Source of the DNA: Paraescarpia echinospica
Taxonomy: Eukaryota; Annelida; Polychaeta; Sabellida; Siboglinidae
Assembly (NCBI GenBank): GCA_020002185.1
Contig: CM034538.1
Location: 3,812,773-3,876,772 of the forward strand
DNA: 64,000 bases
Direction of reading: 5' to 3'
The first letter of the stretch is position 1; each line of letters begins with the position of its first letter. A program made the translations under genes and the position numbers. Of this stretch, positions 1-11,900 are shown one piece after another. The notes beneath the pieces were generated by a model, which saw only the letters and a list, made by a program, of their open reading frames with translations, was not told where the DNA came from and made no database searches.

Positions 1-83
1 ATCACCTGTAGTCAATGGGTGGGCGATAAATGACCCGCAGAATACAAAATTGTCCAAAAATGTCCCATGCACACAGTTGTGTA

Positions 84-411
84 GCGCCCATGGTGCAGTG
101 GCTAGAGTTTCGGACTCTCAACCGAGAGAAACCGGGTTCGAATCCTGTGCGGCGGTGTCGAACCTTGGGCAAGTTCGTTCACTATACGTTGCTCCAGTTC
201 ACTCAGCTGTATGAATGAGTACCTGACTATAGACAGTGGTGGATATTTGTGTACGAATTGTCTTCGCGCATTAATTGCAGCGTGGCTGGTTACTTCCCAG
301 AGAAGTCGAGATGGTGTTCGATTGAACAGGTCTGCCAGGGAGTAAAGTGTAAAGCGCTTAAAGTCCTGAGGACTGGATACTGCGCTATATAAGAACTTAC
401 CTTTACCTTTG
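84..411 (+). mobile_element. tRNA-derived SINE, near full length
   Basis: The head is tRNA-like, with an A-box-like TGGTGCAGTGG at 91-101 and a perfect B box GGTTCGAATCC at 135-145. These are internal RNA polymerase III promoter elements. A conserved body follows, and the tail contains GCGCTATATAAGAAC. The same body recurs, diverged, at 13975, 23563 (-), 47842 (-), 50495, 51655, 58228 and 59400 (-), so this is the reference copy of a dispersed family. The tail resembles the 3' ends of the local L2-like LINEs (GGCGCTATAG before TTATTATT), which fits mobilisation by such a LINE. That last point is inference. Confidence 0.8.
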
Positions 412-502
412 CGTATATCTTTGGAACGACTCGCTATCCAGGCACAAAGGAGGCCCATACCATATAGGCTTGCACTTGCCGTCAAACATACAGTACATGA
501 AT

Positions 503-536
503 TCACACAAACACACGCACACGCACACGCACACGC

Positions 537-584
<48 letters not shown>

Positions 585-598
585 CCAAGCACACACAT
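503..598. repeat. CA microsatellite
   Basis: Runs of CA with interspersed CG dinucleotides lie about 90 bp after the SINE end. Open frames across it on both strands are low-complexity artefacts. Confidence 0.95.
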
Positions 599-1413
599 AC
601 AATAGCGTATGTAAGTTGTGTTACGGTGGAAGTCAAATAGCGAATGGCATCGCTATTAACCAACCAGCACTAACCGATAGTCTCCAAGGGAGTCCATGTC
701 CACACACTTTTAAGAACACAAACATATCCTAATTAGGGTCAAAATTAATCAAATATACTTATGCAAATCGGTTGAGAGCTATTAAGACAAGGGTAACATC
801 GGAATTACGTTACGTTCATAAATAACATAAGGAAATATTTGTATTAATGTACTTGGCAACACCGAAAATATCAAGTCATTAATATTTTTAGTAGATAGGC
901 TAACAAGGAATCCGGAAGAGCGGAAATAGTTGTCTTGTGTAATAATTAGGTGATTTAATGTCGTATTTCACAGAGCGTATCAACTCGCCATACGTTTACA
1001 AGGTTTCGTTGCTCAGTCCAAATGCGAATATCATAATGAAGTATCCCCTATACATTGGCGGAACTTAATTGCACCAAAGTGTTGTTTAATGCCGTTTATT
1101 GTATGTTGTATTATGCACTAGCCGTGATGTTACCCACTCAGTATTCAAACACGTATGCATTTCGTAGGATCTCATATCTCAGCTGCATAATAACTTGGGA
1201 GGATATATCGCGATTTTCTGGATAACATTCGGCAGTAATGATATGTTAGCAAATCTGCCCGTGGTTTGTTCCGGCTGACATGTACAACCCGACGGAGGAT
1301 CGATCGGATTTGGAAGTCATCACACTAGGCTTATAATGTTTCTATGAACAACCAAATTACGATTTTTCAATTTACACAAATAGGCGATCGGTAGAAATGC
1401 CTAACAGACCGAT
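599..1413. other. No gene recognised
   Basis: AT-rich unique-looking DNA with no convincing exon, RNA gene or repeat, ending at the TTAA that borders the DNA transposon. Confidence 0.6.
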
Positions 1414-1417
1414 TTAA

Positions 1418-2240
1418 ATGGCCCCACCTACACACACCCAAATGTTATATCATTGGAAAGCCCTGCATCTCCCCGTCACGATGAGGCCTGTCGTAGAGTT
1501 GCCAAGTGGTGCAGTAAGTGTGAATCCAAGGTCAAACAAAGTCACCATCAAACGATCACTTTTAGAAATTTGGGCGCTTCCAAAAAATTCTTAATATTAC
1601 AATGGCTATATAGCTACTTTATTTAACTAGAAAATCATATATTCTTAGAAAGCGTATTGTTTCACCTTCAAGAGAGTGTACAGTGTGATGCTGTGTCCAG
1701 GAATGATAAGAGTGACGACAAGGTAAAACAAGGTCACCCATCAAATGACGAATATTAGAAAGTTTACAATGCCGCGAACAAGCTTGACAAAATCTTAATG
1801 GTTGTGGAGCTACGTTACCTACTTACTGATGTCCATTTCATATACGTTGGGAAGCTTACTGTCTTCCCGGTACAATGATGTATAACGTATAGCTATTAAA
1901 AGGAGCATTATGTGTGTAGTTAATGTCAAACAAGGTCACTACCAAATGATGACTGTTCAAAATTGCACCATTCCACAATCGTTGTAGGCGTAGGTTTATA
2001 ATTGTTGCGTGCGTATCTATTTGCCTACGTGCACACTGCCTCTTCATATACCATTGTAAACCTTATTGTATCCACGTCAAAATGAGGTATGACACGGAAC
2101 TATCAACTGGTGCTATAAATGTGGAGCGAAGGTTGAACAAGGTCACCGTCAAATGATGAATTTTCGAAATTGTGCTATTCTGCAAATGTTAAGACAAATT
2201 TTTCTAACAATTGCTTTGAAGTCAAACGATGAAAATTATA
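1418..2240 (+). repeat. Left terminal inverted repeat, built of subrepeats
   Basis: About four imperfect direct subrepeats of roughly 200 bp. Each contains a core close to GGTCACCATCAAATGATGA (for example near 1540, 1735, 1935 and 2140). The block order mirrors the right-hand copy. The innermost limit is approximate. Confidence 0.7.
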
Positions 2241-2399
2241 ATTATATACGTTTTAGAATATCAATATATATATATATATGTTCGCCATATGTTTTTCAAA
2301 ATTGCACTTTCTACGAAGCATAATAAATACGAGCTGATCCACATAAAAAATCTTGCAATGGGGGTAGTTTTCTCCTATTTGTGCTCAAATTAGTCTTGG

Positions 2400-2991
2400 G
2401 TTAGTAAGTTTTACTACTAATAATAATATATTCAATTTGTTATAGCGCCAGATCCACAATTATTCGTGGCGCTTTACAATACACAATGCGTCATGATCAT
2501 TAAACTAAAATATTAATACTAACACAGTCATTTAAACAAACAATTGTGTCGTACAATAGTAATAAAATTATTAATAAATAAATTAAGTAAAAGGCAACAA
2601 AATATTTGGAATATGGTAGTAATAATATAGCTGTATAAAATCAAATAAATAAATAGTTATAAAATATTACTAATATAAATAAGTTCACTGGATCACTGAA
2701 GACAGTCCCAAACAAGCTACTACTGTTCGTCTAGAATGATATTCTAATTAAAGGTGTTTTAGGGTGACATTTAAGACTGCCAAGAGTGTCCGAAGATTTC
2801 AGGTAATTAGGTAGAGTGTTCCAGAGAGCGGCCACAGCGAACGAACTGTCACCAGCTTTGACACGAGTACGCCTTACGGACAACATGTTGTTGTATGCAG
2901 ACCGCAATGATCTAGCGAGTCTGTAAGGACACACGAGATCACCCAAGTGTGTCCTTACAGACCCTTTGACTAATCTTACTCTAATTAACAA
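2400..2991 (-). mobile_element. LINE 3' end, L2/CR1 type, nested in the DNA transposon
   Basis: On the minus strand 2991-2731 translates to the C-terminal end of an L2/CR1-like reverse transcriptase. It shows the family landmarks RLARSLRS, a basic VRRTRVKAGD stretch, FAVAALWNTLPNYLKSS and a terminal hydrophobic segment. The 3' untranslated part continues to about 2400 with a GGCGCTATAA motif and TTATTATTA. This fits a 5'-truncated copy that landed inside the DNA transposon between its left repeat and its ORF. Confidence 0.75.
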
Positions 2992-3252
2992 GTCTTATAA
3001 AGTTTATTTCAACAATAAGTACCTGCATAAAACAATAGCATGCAACAATACAGGTCATGTAACAACGTAGTCATTGAATAAATTAACCTGTTATTGTTGA
3101 CAGACGTGACCGACAATAGCAATGTCGCTACGTGTGAAGAATTAGGACAAATGCATCTTTGTTGAATACGTGGCATCCTGGCTATAAATCTATCATAAAT
3201 GTACAGACACATTTAATAATGGTCAATTATCATCTGATTTAAGTTTATTGTA

Positions 3253-5118
3253 GTGCGAATTCCTTTTCAACCCATTGTTCGTCACGTTCGTCTTCATTCA
3301 ATAAAAGGAGGCAGAGTGCCTGACATTACCAGTTTTATTTCAACAGGGCTGAACATTTGCAATGGAATCAAACCCTATAAAGCGAGAAAGAGAAGACGTA
3401 TCTCAATTAAATTCTCAAAATGCGTCATTTGTCAAGAATGTTTGAACCATGTAAAACTGTCAAAAACAACGAGTACTGGGCAGAAATAACTGTTGGGTGC
3501 ATCGGAAACAAGGAGAGGTGACCTATATCACCGTCTAATAGATGCATTTCCTAGCCTTGAAGATATGCCACAGATACTGTACCACAGGAGTTGCTCCAAA
3601 ACGTACACGAGCAAGTCAAACTTGGATCACACTAAGCTATTGTCCAAACAAGAAACACCAAATGACACTGATTCTCAACAATCAGTATCACGTATCCCTA
3701 GTATGGCAACGAGAAAGAGCACTGGTTCGAACTATTGATCTGTCTGTATTGTGTGTTCAAAGAAATCACACAGGAAAGACAAAACGTTGCATAACATTGA
3801 CACATTTGAACCGGCAACCAACCTGAAGAAGGCTGCATGTCAACAGGGAGACGAGGAAATGATACGCACAATATCGGAGGAGGACTTGACAGCTAAGAAT
3901 GCCGTGTACCACTCAACATGTCTTTCATTCTACCTGAATAAAACAAATCTCAAAGCAAAGGCACCGTCGTCAACAGTTATAACACAGTGTCTTTATGACA
4001 CTGTATTCTACAGTGTGATTCAAGAGATAGTTTCAATGGGATCTGGAGCGACATGGGCACAGAGAAAGCAGCCATCAGAGATACAAAGGGAAGCAGTGGT
4101 ATAGTCAGACTGACAAGAAAGAAGCCAGCACTCATCAGGTGGACATTGGCGAGGCACATAATGAGTGAATATGCCAAAGCAATGCGAGTGCGAGAAAGGA
4201 GTGGTTTGTCCACAAGTACCGAAGACAAGGATCACAACGAATAGGGATGAAGAGCATGTGAGAGCTCTAACAAAGCATACTGTTAACAACATGACCAATC
4301 CGTTCGAGCCTGAATCTCACCAAGGTGTACTCATCAACTTATCTACGAGGCTGCATGCAACACTGGATGTGCAAAATTCGCTCCTCAACATCGTAGGTGC
4401 TTGGGAGGAGAAGTTGGAGAGATTTGTGCATGGCGCACTTGACTCAGGTGAAACATGCAGCGTCTACATCCCCATCAGCAAGTCAGGCCTGAAAACATTT
4501 CCTGATATGGCGAAAAAGACAAAATTCAAGTGTGGCAAGGGAGGCGTTGTAACAGCAGCTGTTAGTCCAGAGATTGTATTCCGCAGAGCCCTGCCGTTGG
4601 CGAGGTGCAGAGATGATGTTTCTATGGCCACCGTTCTCGGCCACCAGATAGGGCCAGTGCCGATGGCCATTTTTCATGCTGATGGTACAATGCGGAAAAC
4701 TAACAAACCGGAACTGGACCATCAACTAGAAGCTCAAGGTGAGAGAATATCTCAACTACCACAAAGCATCACTGCAACCACAGTGTATATTAGGGATGCC
4801 ATGGCGGTCATTCAAATGATGGCGGGGGACTAATTCAATTAATTTGATGCATTAGCGGTAGTATACTTCAGGCAACTTCTGACAGGATTTCAGAGAGCTG
4901 ACACAGTTGTGGAAGTGTTTAATAGATATGATGACGATACCTCTGTGAAAACTGCTGGAAGCACACACAACGTGTACACTCCTGGATGTTGGAGAACAGT
5001 TTGTGTTGCACAGAGCTGTGCACATGTCATGGGAATGAAAACTGTGGAAACCTACATTCGACTGGCGACCAAGACGTCCTACGTGACGATGACGACGATG
5101 ACAGTGAATAGAAAGTAA
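3253..5118 (+). pseudogene. Broken ORF of the TTAA transposon, unknown function
   Basis: Protein-like sequence fills this interval. Most of it is in one frame, interrupted by stops at 3487-3489 and 3736-3738. It appears to shift frame near 4050 and return near 4240, with another stop at 4831-4833. Visible motifs are a CVICQECLNH segment, YHRSCSKTYTSKSNL (about 3571-3624), a second CIVCSKKSH motif and YHSTCLSFYL (about 3910). These look like paired Cys/His metal-binding segments. Later parts include LINLSTRLHATLDVQNSLL and an SGLKTFPDM stretch. I recall similar uncharacterised multi-copy proteins in invertebrate genomes but cannot name a domain. No DDE triad was identified. Its place between matching inverted repeats argues that it belongs to the element. 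Confidence 0.65.
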
Positions 5119-5239
5119 AGGTGGGTAGAATGTTTCTAGTAGCCTCAGCAAATTGACTCACCAACCCTTTGCAATCTTTTGTGATGATTGAATATTTTGC
5201 AGATACAAAAAGAAAAGAAAATTGCTCGATGTCAAGGTG

Positions 5240-6179
5240 TTGTATAGCATAAATGGTAACTACATCGATGGTGACCGTTCAACGTCCGCTTCACTATTAA
5301 ACAGTCCCATGTAATGCCTCGATTTGACGGGGATACAATAAGTTTTCCAATGGTATATGATGTTGCCTTGTGTACATTGGCAAATAGATAGGCAAACATT
5401 GCAATTGTATAATGTTTATGGAATGGCGCAATTTTGAATATTAATAAGTTGATGGTGACCTTATTTGACCTTCACTACACGCATATTGCATCACTTGTTG
5501 GTTTGTCTTTATACCGCCTTTTCACGGGGAAAAATTATGCCTTCTAATGGTTTATGACATGGCTATGAGTATGTAGGTGACCTAGATGTACGCAATCAAT
5601 AAACTTGTGTAACGTTTGCGGAATAGAGGAATTTCTAACATTCATCAATTGGCGGTGACCCTGTTTGGACGCCGCTCCACACAAACTGTTTCACCTCACT
5701 GCACTATGTCATACCGCATTGTAACGGGGCGAAATTGTCCTTTCATACAGTGTATGATTTGTCCGTAATCGTGAAGAAGAAACACAGTCGGTGTAACGTT
5801 ATGATGTTCGCGGCATTGTAAACTTTCTAATATTCGTCATTTGATGGGTGACCTTGTTTTACCTTGTCGTCACTTTTATTATTCCTGGACACAGCATCAT
5901 ACCGTACACAATCTTGAAGGTGAGACAAAACGCTTTCCAAAAAATACATGACTGACATGGCCATTTTCTAGTTAAATAAAGTAGCTAGATAGCCATTGTA
6001 ATATTAAGAAGTTTTTGGAAGCGCCAATTTCTAAAATTGATCGTTTGATGGTGACCTTGTTTGACCTTGGATTCACGCTTACTGCACCACTTGGCAACTC
6101 TACGACAGGTCTAATCGTGACGGGGAGATGTAGGGCTTTCCAACGATATAACATTTAGGTGTGTGTAGGGGGAGGGCAT
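5240..6179 (-). repeat. Right terminal inverted repeat, built of subrepeats
   Basis: Inverted partner of the left repeat, with the subrepeat core in reverse form (GATGGTGACC followed by TTGACC) near 5270, 5450, 5655, 5845 and 6045. It appears to hold one subrepeat more than the left arm, so the arms are unequal in length. Confidence 0.7.
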
Positions 6180-6475
6180 TTAAACTCCTAAAGTAAAACA
6201 CTTTTTTGGGATTTGCCGCTCGTCTAAACCGAGCGTAACTGATCAGTGGATTACATATGTAATTAGGAACAATGTTAGAAAACATGCATAAGTTTGCGAC
6301 CAACTGTTCAGAGGTATCTTTGTCAAACGCACACATTGCCGGTGACAGTTATGCCGAACTGCGAACTTGTTGTCATGGTACAAGAACTGTATATTTACAC
6401 AGATAAACAAAAAAATACAATCAAAGGTAAAACAGATAATGTATCGTGTATAATGGGAATAACACACAAGTGTCA

Positions 6476-6853
6476 GCTTCCCGGTGACAATTACGACTAC
6501 CGCAGTTAGCGCAGTGACGTCCACACACCGCTAAGTGACATACACGACTACCGCAGCCGCAGTGACGTCCACACACTGTACGGTTACAATCACGACTACT
6601 GCAATGACGTCCACACACTGCCCGGTAACAATCACGATTATCGCAGTGACGTCCACACACCGCCCGGTAACAATCACGACTATCGCAGTGACGTCCACAC
6701 ACCGCTCCGTGACAGTCACAACCATCGCAGTGACGTCCACATGTCATCCGGTGACAGTCACGACTACAGGAGTGACGTCCACACACTGTACGGTGACAGT
6801 CACGACTACCGCAGTGACGTCCACACACACACCGCCCGGTGACAGTCACGGCT
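6476..6853. repeat. 42-bp minisatellite with TGACGT cores
   Basis: Eight to nine imperfect copies of a 42-bp unit. Each carries CAGTGACGTCCACACA and a CGGTGACAGTCACGACTAC-like part. The open frames on both strands come from the unit length being a multiple of three. Confidence 0.9.
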
Positions 6854-6860
6854 AGTCGAC

Positions 6861-8600
6861 CACTGCAGGGACGCCACATATCATATGTTATTCCCTGCAC
6901 TTCTTTTGGCAAATTTAGTCAACATGCATGAGACTGTAGTCATAAAATATAACCAACCTTGGGAAAATACGTCACAAATATGACTTTCGATAATGTATCG
7001 TGTGAAAGAAGCCGTCAATTCGCTATCACCCTCGTATTGATACACTTTATTTCATTTAAAAGTACACGCGCATCGCAGCATCACAGTTATCGCTTTGTTG
7101 TATTTGTATAAAGAAAATCAAAAACTGCCATAATAAAAACTAACATAGGTCGATGTTTTAATGCACATTGTAATATCGTGGCCACGGCAGATGTTTATAT
7201 ATGGTGTCTCTCTGTGTCGGTGCATGCCTTGCGAGGTAAGACACTTACGCAGATGTAATAAGTAATATGCCACAACAAGACGCTCTCGATTATCCCAAAC
7301 ACGGATACTCTAGGCCAATTTTGGCAGCGGCAAAACAGGTGAAACGAACTTAACAAGTCAACATTGCCGCCGGTATAAAGACCACAAAGTCCTTACTCGC
7401 TTAATGGCTCCCTTCATTTCATCGCGTCTTACTCATATACCATCTACATCCGTTATTAATTTCCATGAGAAGCACAGCGACTCGAACGATAAGACCATGT
7501 TGCGTCGTGGGTGGTAAATGTCTCTGGACGTTATCACGAAAACTAAATTTATGAGCTTTGGTAACGGAGCGGAACGGACAAAGTCCGAATGCACAGTGAA
7601 TTCATTTTCACGTTTAGTTAATTATTCTCAACACAGTTCTAAACTAATTTGCCGACGAAGCCATATCTCATCTGGTGCTGCACATATGATATGATTATTG
7701 TATCACTACGAACGAAATATGTTTGACAGACTTCACGGGTGGTCATCGTAATTCCTACCAAGTTTATCAAACGGTTTCGCTGTTCATTTTTATATTACTA
7801 CAATATGATATCACTGGTGCGACGGATTGAGATTATCCCAGTAGTTTCGTGACCAGGCAACCACATAGTCGTTTACTAAACATTGGGCAAGAGCTAGTTT
7901 TGTATTTTGAAAATAACGGATGAAGTTATGTGTTTCGCAGCCGAAGGTAAAATACACTCCAACAACAAAAGTACAAGAATAGCATCAAAGGCAAGGATAA
8001 TTTATAATGAGTAACCGTGTCATGTTTCAAGAACATGTGTCAGTCTTATTACAAATTAGATAATATTGTTCTCCGTGACGTAAATCCCGTTTGTAGAACG
8101 TACCACGTGTGCAGTTCTTCTGAACGAGATTAACCTTTGTAAACAACAGCTCGTTTATCTGGGTCAATTTAGGCAACACATATCCCTTTACTGCAAGCCG
8201 AGCAATGTATCAACACGTGACATTGTACGGCGATGCCAAAAGTCGCCGCGTTAGTTGACGTAACTCGTACCAAACAGCTAGTACGACGAAGGTTTAAACT
8301 ACTAATTAAAATCGCCTAATTGTTTCCGTCTCGCGTCCATTGTCCCAGGCGAAACCCGACCAGTTGGCCATTGCCTATTTCGCTGCGGCAGGTCACGTAG
8401 TACGTAGTTCGACTACAGTTTAACACAAGTCTTCCGTGAAACTCGTATAGGTTGATGGCTTAGTTTTGCTTCGGTGCGCACCGTGAACGAAGGTAGACCA
8501 GCTTGAGTCGTTTAAGGAGCGGTCAACGTAACGCGCAGCACGTGCTGTGGCATTGTGTGATGCACTGTGGGCAAGGGATGAAGCGCGGCGGAGTTATCCA
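6861..8600. other. Intergenic DNA, no gene recognised
   Basis: No exon, RNA gene or recognisable transposon seen. The right half (from about 8200) becomes richer in CG dinucleotides, as would suit the upstream region of the gene that starts at 8928. Confidence 0.5.
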
Positions 8601-8643
8601 GTCACCAACTGTCGTATAAAGTAAAACTCGTCGCGAATGTGGC

Positions 8644-8651
8644 TATAAATA
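8644..8651 (+). promoter_or_regulatory. Possible TATA box of the CARD/zinc-module gene
   Basis: TATAAATA lies 284 bp before the start codon in a CG-rich stretch, with a second TATAAA at about 8615. Placement is plausible for a promoter with a 5' leader of about 250 bases. No transcript evidence is available and AT-rich matches are common. Confidence 0.25.
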
Positions 8652-8927
8652 TGGAAACAAATAAGGCGACCAACTCTTTTGTTGGAGTATTCTGGATAAA
8701 CGCCGACTGGTAAACGTTTAACGTGTCGAACGTGGATCTACCCAGAATATTCTGCAACGTAATTCCGTCGACAAGGCAGACTAATTCAATTCCAGTATTT
8801 ATTAGGATGTAAGCACAAATACGATCTTTACTCTTCAGAAATACAGTTTGACAGTCCACCATCTTTCTAGACGTCTGCGGAAAAGCAAACTTCAGCTTTA
8901 CTACGGGAGTCGGATAAGTAATTCAAG

Positions 8928-11900
8928 ATGGCCACCGACACGGAAACACACAAGAAGTCGTACAAGAAGTTCTTCCAACGGAAGGCGGTGCTCGATATCA
9001 TGCGACTACAACTCGACGTCTCGGAGGAGTTTCTGGTTAAGATGAAGTTATCTCGGCTTCTCTCCCGGGATGAATACACAAAGGTTAAGGTACGTATCTC
9101 TGAAAACACTAGAACACAATTAGGCTCACGCAACATCTTCGGTGAGGCTAGATGTGGTTTCTGTAAGGCAATAAAGCCAGCCATATTATGAACTACTCTG
9201 TTAATGTTATGTTAATAAATAATAATAACAAACTTCTATAGCGCCCAAATCCCCAGGAATCTGAGGCGCACCATACAAGAATCATTGGACAAAATCGTTA
9301 ACAGGGACAAGCAAGGATCGTCGTTAGAGCAAGGGACCGCCGAAGGTTAGGGTGGGAATGCAATTTCAAATAAATAAGTCTTTAGTTTTTTTACTGAAGG
9401 TATTTATAGTCTCAGGTGATTTTAAAGCGATGGGGAGTTGATTCCAGATTTTGGGTGCAGCTACAGAAAAAGCACGTTTGCCTATTTTAAGTTTGGTTTT
9501 CGGAACAAAAAGTCGTTGTGAAACAGATTATCTGAGATTCCTGGGGATATCGGAAAAACGAAGGAGACTAAACAAATAGGATGGGTGTTGCGTAGAAAGG
9601 GTACGATATGTGATAGTGGCTAATTTGAATTGTATTTAATATGTAACTGGAAGCCAATGCAACTGTCCAAGTAGGGGCAGAGATGGTGAGAAACGAGCTA
9701 CTTTTAATGCTACACGTGCTAAACAATTATGTACACGTTGGAGTTTAGCTAAATCCTTTTTAGCAATATCGTTTAGGAGTGAGTTGCAGTAGTCAAGGCG
9801 ACTGCTAATTAGAGATACTGGTATTGTCTAAGCAGTAGATAAAGACAAATAACGCCGAATTCGGCGGAAATCACGTGTATGGTAGAAACAGTGTGCTGCC
9901 GAAGACTCGAGTGACGTGCCTGTGTGTTGCTGAAGACTCGAGTGACGTGCCTGCGTGTTGCAGAAGACTCGAGTGACGTGCCTGTGTGTTGCTGAAGACT
10001 CGGGCGACGTGTCTGTGTGTTGCTGAAGACTCGAGCGACGTGTCTGTGTGTTGCTGAAGACTCGAATGACGTGTCTGTGTGCTGCTGAAGACTCGAGTGA
10101 CGTGTATGTGTGTTGCAGAGTCTGGAGTGGCCACACAACCGCAACACATTCCTTCAGATCATCATCCGGAAGCGCTGGACCAAGGCGATGTTCGATGAGT
10201 TTGTACACGTCATGCAGCAGACGCAAGACAAACAGTTCGCCGACGCATTCCCCGCCTGGCTCGACATGTACTTCAACGGTGAGTCGTTCACAATACCATT
10301 CAACAAGTATTGCCCCAAAATCTTTGGCATTCCGAGCCCTGAGGCGCATCAAACCAAGACGGTTAGGATATCTCTAAATCAGGGTACAATATTGCAGCTG
10401 TCCACAGATGGATAGATTCGCTAAGGAGCTAAGAATTATCAGCAATATTTAAAAAGATAAGTAATCTGATATTATCGTATGTATAGCACCGAGGGGTGAG
10501 TTTCACGAGGTGGTGCGGCAGCCGAGAAAGCACAAGGTCCGACGATTGGCTTAGCTCGGGATACACAAATAATAAGTTAGACCTACAACGAAGTTGTCTA
10601 GACTTTCTTGTTGGAGTGAGCCTTTGCCCCAACCCATCGCGTGTGAGACACTTTCTTGGATAACAAATAACTCGTACAATGCAATAATATGTACAAATTA
10701 TAATTGATTTAGGGTATTTATATGCATTAGTGTCCTCCGAGAATATGAAGACTCATAATTATTGTATCACCCATGGGGTGTATTCAAACCTGTGAAAGAA
10801 TGCGATATATTATGTTGGACAGTTTTGGAAGAATGCGTTACAGGGCTCAGCACACTGTTAGTTTTCTCATTGGCGACCATGTTAACGTTTCGTCTCATTA
10901 TAAGAAAACGTGACTTACAAAATGTTTTAAACTTCTCACCTGCTGTTATTATCATCTCATTGACATGCTGGTCGAGTTTAGTCAAAATCTGATAGTTCTA
11001 GCTCTCATAAAATGCCTGTATGTGTGACACCAGTCACTATTTACGAATGGATGCAGGCAGTAATCCGGCTAAAAGATCAACTAGCTAAATTGCTGCCAAA
11101 TACCCTTCCGCTTAGTAAAATCCGCTAAAAATACACAATTTTATTGTTAATAGCTTCTACAATCACACCTGGAAATCTGACTACTCAAATGCACTTATGT
11201 CAGAGTAGGTAAATTTTGTTTAAAAAATCATTTCTCAAAAATACACTGCACTTTTTTTCTGTAACCAAACAGATGTCTAACAGTGTCCTGACCCCTACAG
11301 CATTTCAGTCCCAAGCAGTGTTTCGTTATTAAAATTTGAACTTGACCTTAAACAACGATTTCCGGTTCTCTGCGTCTTCTGTCATTCACTGTATCGCTCT
11401 GTTAGACATGATTCAAATTATGTACGTTGTAACAGACCGTGTCGATTCAAGACAGACGGACGATCATTCGCCCGTAAGACGCAAACAAGTGATCCCGAGA
11501 GATGCTCTAGACGACCAACTGGGCGCCGGCACGAGTGAACACGTCAAGAACGTCATCCGCTCTAAGATCATGGTGAGACTGCAGCTCTGATAGGCAAATC
11601 AAATGTATGGACGGCGGGGCCATGGCAAAACATAAAAGAGTTATAAATGTATATATGGCGTCGACCTACCTGTGATAGTATTACTGACACCACAGGTTAT
11701 ATTCTTGCTAGGAATGCACTGTAGTCCAATGACCATGATACACCAGAGTAATAATGCATGTAGTGACATGGCCACCATGGTATACTATACTTACCATACA
11801 TTGAGACAATAGGTTCAGGATAATTTGGTAGACTTTATGGCGTATTTGCTTTGAATGAATTAGCTATATATACATGGCTTTCGTAACGTCGTCTCAGTAA

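Larger units (their letters stand above)
1414..6183 (+). mobile_element. Decayed TTAA-flanked DNA transposon with long composite inverted repeats
   Basis: The sequence inside 1414-2240 reappears inverted at about 5240-6179. For example, the block at 1441-1610 is the reverse complement of 5965-6160, with many point differences. Both outer ends stop at TTTAAA (TTAA at 1414-1417 and 6180-6183), followed inward by ATGGCCCC on the left and ATGCCCTCC on the right. TTAA target duplication is known for piggyBac and Kolobok elements. I cannot assign the superfamily. Between the repeats lies one decayed plus-strand ORF (3253-5118), and a LINE end (2400-2991) is nested inside. The ORF is broken, so the copy looks non-autonomous today. 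Confidence 0.75.

Noticed and set aside
84..156. Functional tRNA gene
   Set aside because: A and B boxes are present, but the sequence continues into a SINE body shared with many diverged copies, and a complete cloverleaf is not evident.
2731..2991. Host gene on the minus strand
   Set aside because: The motifs are those of a LINE reverse-transcriptase end with its 3' tail.
8602..8862. 86-codon minus frame opposite the CARD/zinc-module gene leader
   Set aside because: No recognisable motif or splice site, and it lies on the likely promoter and leader of the plus-strand gene.
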